Source: an uncultured Ruminococcus sp. (GTDB lineage Bacteria > Bacillota > Clostridia > Oscillospirales > Acutalibacteraceae). From it: a DNA stretch of 7,077 nucleotides. Below the pieces are notes generated by a model. It was not told where the DNA came from and made no database searches. It worked only from the letters and a program-made list of their open reading frames with translations. Of the stretch, positions 4,641-7,077 are shown in pieces. Positions within the stretch are counted from its first letter, which is position 1; every line of letters starts with the position of its first letter. Made by a program: the position numbers and the translations under genes. The stretch lies in assembly GCA_902773065.1 (NCBI GenBank), contig CACYDD010000344.1, positions 1-7,077 on the forward strand, in the 5' to 3' direction.

Positions 4641-6947
4641 CAAGGTTTCCTCACTTTCATTGATGATTGTTTTATTTTTAATGCTCTTCGGCTGCTGCAT
4701 TTTAAAATGCCTCAGTCTTAAAGCATTGGTAACAACACAAACCGAGCTGAAACTCATCGCCGCAGCTCCGATCATGGGATTCAGCATGATTCCCGGTCCG
4801 TAAAATACGCCTGCCGCAACAGGAATTCCGATCGCATTATAGAAAAATGCCCAGAACAGATTCTGTCTGATATTTCTCATCACAGCACGGCTGAGCCGTA
4901 TGGTATTGACCACATCGTACAGGTCATTTTTCATCAGAACAATATCCGCTGAATCCATTGCAATATCCGTTCCTGCGCCTATGGCGATTCCCACATCTGC
5001 CCTGACCAGTGCGGGTGCATCATTAATACCGTCACCGACCATGGCAACACATTTGCCGTTTTCTTTGAGCTGACTGATTTTCCGCTCCTTATCAGCCGGA
5101 TAAACATCCGATATGATATGCTCTATTCCTGCTGCCTGACCCACTGATTCCGCTGTGTGCCTGTTATCGCCTGTCAGCATAATGACGTCGATTCCCATGT
5201 TTTTCAGTTCACTTACAGCTTCTGCACTTGTCAGCTTGATCTGATCCGCCGCCGCTATGATACCCATCAGATGTTTGTCTTTCATAAAGAACATCGGTGT
5301 CTTGCCCTCATCAGCAAGCTTTTCTGCTGTTTTTTGTAGATCCTTATCAATATTGTTTTCTGCTATCCGAACATTTCCTGCAAGGTAAATATGACCGTTT
5401 GCCTTTGCAGACAATCCCTTGCCCTGCACCTGCTCCAGATCGGTAACTTCAAAATATGTGAGCTGTTGTTCTTCTGCTTTTTTTACGATCGCCTGTGCCA
5501 ACGGATGTTCCGACAGTCTTTCCAGTGAATAAGCACAACGGAGAAGCTCCTCTTTGGTTATATTTCCAAAGGGGAGGATATCCGTCACTTCGGGACTGCC
5601 CTGTGTTACTGTACCTGTTTTGTCAAAAACAACCGTATCGACCTTGTGTGCCGTTTCTAAACTTTCAGCAGATTTGATTAAAATACCGTTGATCGTTCCT
5701 CTGCCTGTTCCGACCATAATTGCTGTCGGTGTAGCGAGACCGAGCGCACACGGACAGGAGATCACCAGCACCGACACAGCCGCCGTAAACGCCTGTGCTG
5801 CCCCGAAGCCCAGAATCAGCCACACTGCCGCTGTTATTACGGAAATTGTCATAACGATCGGCACAAACACACCGCTCACTTTATCAGCCAGCTTTGCCAC
5901 AGGTGCTTTGGAGGAAGTCGCTTCATCTACCAGCTGTATGATCTGAGAAAGTGCCGTGTCCGAACCGACTTTTTCTGCTTTCATTTTAAAATATCCCGAT
6001 TTGCTGACGGTTGCACCGATCACACTGTCACCGACAGTTTTTTCACTCGGGATACTTTCCCCCGTCAGGCTTGATTCATCGATCGCCGCACTTCCCTCAA
6101 TAATAATTCCGTCAGCAGGTATAACACTTCCTGCCTTTACAACAAGAATATCCCCGACATTGATATCTGCGGAAGCAATTTCAATTTCTTTTCCGTCACG
6201 CAAAGCGACTGCCCTTTTCGGCGAAAGATCCATCAGCCCGACAATGGCATCAGTCGTTTTCTTTTTGGCTCTTGATTCAAAATATTTACCGAGCGTGATC
6301 AGCGTGAGTATCATTCCCACAGATTCAAAGTACAGATTTTCTCCGAAGCTGTGGACGATTCCCATATCTCCCATTGAATAGCCGTATAACATCCCGTATA
6401 CTGCATAAATTCCGTAAATGATGGAAGCGGTTGAACCGACTGCAATTAAGGTATCCATATTCGGCGCACCGTGAAATAAGGAGCGAAACCCATTGATGAA
6501 ATATTTTGCATTGACTGCTATGACAGGCAGTGTCAGCAAAAACTCTGTAAAGGCAAGGATACCCATATTTTCATGACCGAGAAAAAACGGCGGAAGCGGA
6601 AATCCCATCATATGCCCCATGGCAATATATGACAATATAATACCGAACACAGCGGATATGAGCAGTCTGCGGAGCATGGTTTTGCTTTCATCCCCTGTAT
6701 TTTCTACAACCTTACCGGATTTATTTTTGCTCTCATCAGAACAGGCAAATGCACCGTAGCCTGCATTTTCGACTGCTTTGATAATATCGCCGTTACTTAC
6801 ATTCTGATCATCATATTCAACCAGCATATTATTTTTCAAAAGGTTGACAGAAACGCTTTTCACTCCTGCAACTGCGGAAACACTTTTGTCTACCCTTGCG
6901 CTACAGGCAGCGCAGCTCATTCCTGTAATATCAAATTTCTGTTTCAT
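4434..6947 (-). CDS. copA: Cu(I)-exporting P1B-type ATPase with N- and C-terminal HMA domains
   Basis: This 837-residue membrane pump exports Cu(I), using ATP. Domains in order: HMA domain 1 with GMSCAAC (Cys12, Cys15); four membrane helices (about 91-109, 128-146, 164-186, 206-225); actuator motif TGES (295-298); helices 5 and 6 with CPC (398-400) in the ion path; phosphorylation motif DKTGT (Asp442); SEHPLA (His481); GDGIND (638-643); helices 7 and 8. The Cu(I)-subgroup signatures are present: N-x6-YN-x4-P in helix 7 (Asn696, Tyr703, Asn704, Pro709) and MxxSS-x5-NxLRL in helix 8 (Met731, Ser734, Ser735). After a linker of about 20 residues, a second HMA domain with GMMCQHC (Cys783, Cys786) ends the protein. 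The start at 6947 follows GGGGAG by 7 bases; an ATG at 6971 has no ribosome binding site. No copper regulator gene and no recognisable CsoR or CopY operator is visible nearby. Confidence 0.95.
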   Translation of the reverse strand: MKQKFDITGMSCAACSARVDKSVSAVAGVKSVSVNLLKNNMLVEYDDQNVSNGDIIKAVENAGYGAFACSDESKNKSGKVVENTGDESKTMLRRLLISAVFGIILSYIAMGHMMGFPLPPFFLGHENMGILAFTEFLLTLPVIAVNAKYFINGFRSLFHGAPNMDTLIAVGSTASIIYGIYAVYGMLYGYSMGDMGIVHSFGENLYFESVGMILTLITLGKYFESRAKKKTTDAIVGLMDLSPKRAVALRDGKEIEIASADINVGDILVVKAGSVIPADGIIIEGSAAIDESSLTGESIPSEKTVGDSVIGATVSKSGYFKMKAEKVGSDTALSQIIQLVDEATSSKAPVAKLADKVSGVFVPIVMTISVITAAVWLILGFGAAQAFTAAVSVLVISCPCALGLATPTAIMVGTGRGTINGILIKSAESLETAHKVDTVVFDKTGTVTQGSPEVTDILPFGNITKEELLRCAYSLERLSEHPLAQAIVKKAEEQQLTYFEVTDLEQVQGKGLSAKANGHIYLAGNVRIAENNIDKDLQKTAEKLADEGKTPMFFMKDKHLMGIIAAADQIKLTSAEAVSELKNMGIDVIMLTGDNRHTAESVGQAAGIEHIISDVYPADKERKISQLKENGKCVAMVGDGINDAPALVRADVGIAIGAGTDIAMDSADIVLMKNDLYDVVNTIRLSRAVMRNIRQNLFWAFFYNAIGIPVAAGVFYGPGIMLNPMIGAAAMSFSSVCVVTNALRLRHFKMQQPKSIKNKTIINESEETLMENKITLTIEGMMCQHCVAHVKKALEGVEGVASAEVSLDDKTAAVTLSGDVSTDTLIAAVKDAGYVAK

Positions 6948-6959
6948 GCTTTTTCTCCC

Positions 6960-7007
6960 CTTCCCACACATTATTCATTATTCGTTATTCACTCAAACTT
7001 CCCACAC
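6960..7007. repeat. Heptamer repeats and a 10-bp direct repeat in the copA leader
   Basis: Three phased heptamers, ATTATTC, ATTATTC and GTTATTC (6970-6990), lie just upstream of the copA ribosome binding site. Two copies of CTTCCCACAC flank them, at 6960-6969 and 6998-7007. The first copy overlaps the region next to the Shine-Dalgarno sequence. No convincing promoter is visible from here to the right edge. Confidence 0.7.
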
Positions 7008-7052
7008 CAGAAATAGCTTCAAAGCCTGATAAGCACTAAAGAAAACAGCAAT

Positions 7053-7077
7053 AAAAAAGGCACAGTCCCCCGAAATG
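7053..7077 (-). terminator. Probable 3' half of an upstream intrinsic terminator, cut by the window edge
   Basis: The minus strand enters the window with CGGGGGACTGTGCC followed by six T and ATT. This looks like the descending arm and T-run of an intrinsic terminator. The partner arm, GGCACAGTCCCCC, would have to lie beyond 7077. If so, copA starts a new transcription unit. Confidence 0.4.

Noticed and set aside
5554..6381. Plus-strand open frames of 130 and 141 codons opposite copA
   Set aside because: They lie entirely antisense to conserved ATPase motifs and have no ribosome binding sites or domain features.
6948..6971. Upstream ATG of copA at 6971
   Set aside because: No Shine-Dalgarno sequence precedes it, and the extra eight residues are translated from the binding site that serves the ATG at 6947.

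Overview
The window looks like chromosomal DNA of a low-to-mid GC, anaerobic Firmicute, most likely a Ruminococcus-like member of the Oscillospirales. The reasons are strong AGGAGG-type ribosome binding sites, consensus sigma-A promoters, a Gram-positive lipoprotein of the CotH family, a secreted CAP protein with a Gram-positive signal peptide, and heptanucleotide repeats between genes. The genus is an inference and is not proven by any one gene. Every gene I can support lies on the minus strand, so transcription runs from right to left.

From the right edge: what may be the last half of an upstream terminator (7053-7077) and a leader with heptamer repeats come before copA (6947-4434). copA is a Cu(I)-exporting P1B-type ATPase with one heavy-metal-binding (HMA) domain at each end. 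The C-terminal HMA domain has its own internal Shine-Dalgarno sequence and ATG, so a free CopZ-like copper chaperone may be made from the same mRNA. A strong intrinsic terminator (4372-4418) closes this unit.

Next is a perfect TTGACA-17-TATAAT promoter driving a 680-residue lipoprotein. It has about 200 residues of Asn/Ser/Thr-rich tether followed by a CotH kinase-like domain. A 163-base gap follows, holding an orphan open stretch and a sigma-A-like promoter, and then a cytosolic cyclophilin (peptidyl-prolyl isomerase, 2075-1554). An inverted array of heptamers (1434-1547) separates it from a promoter and a secreted CAP-domain protein (1316-462), which carries a cysteine-paired 14-residue repeat.

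Two consecutive hairpin terminators (398-431 and 340-367) close the CAP gene. The left edge carries the start of a phage-type lysis cassette: a small membrane/coiled-coil protein (302-66) and the first 21 codons of a probable holin (64-1).

These genes are mostly independent units rather than one pathway: copper export, a surface-displayed kinase-like lipoprotein, protein folding, a secreted CAP protein, and part of a prophage or domesticated lysis module. I see no clear previously undescribed multi-gene system. The most interesting signals are the probable two-product copA gene, the long-tethered CotH lipoprotein, the Cys-repeat CAP protein and the heptamer inverted repeat.
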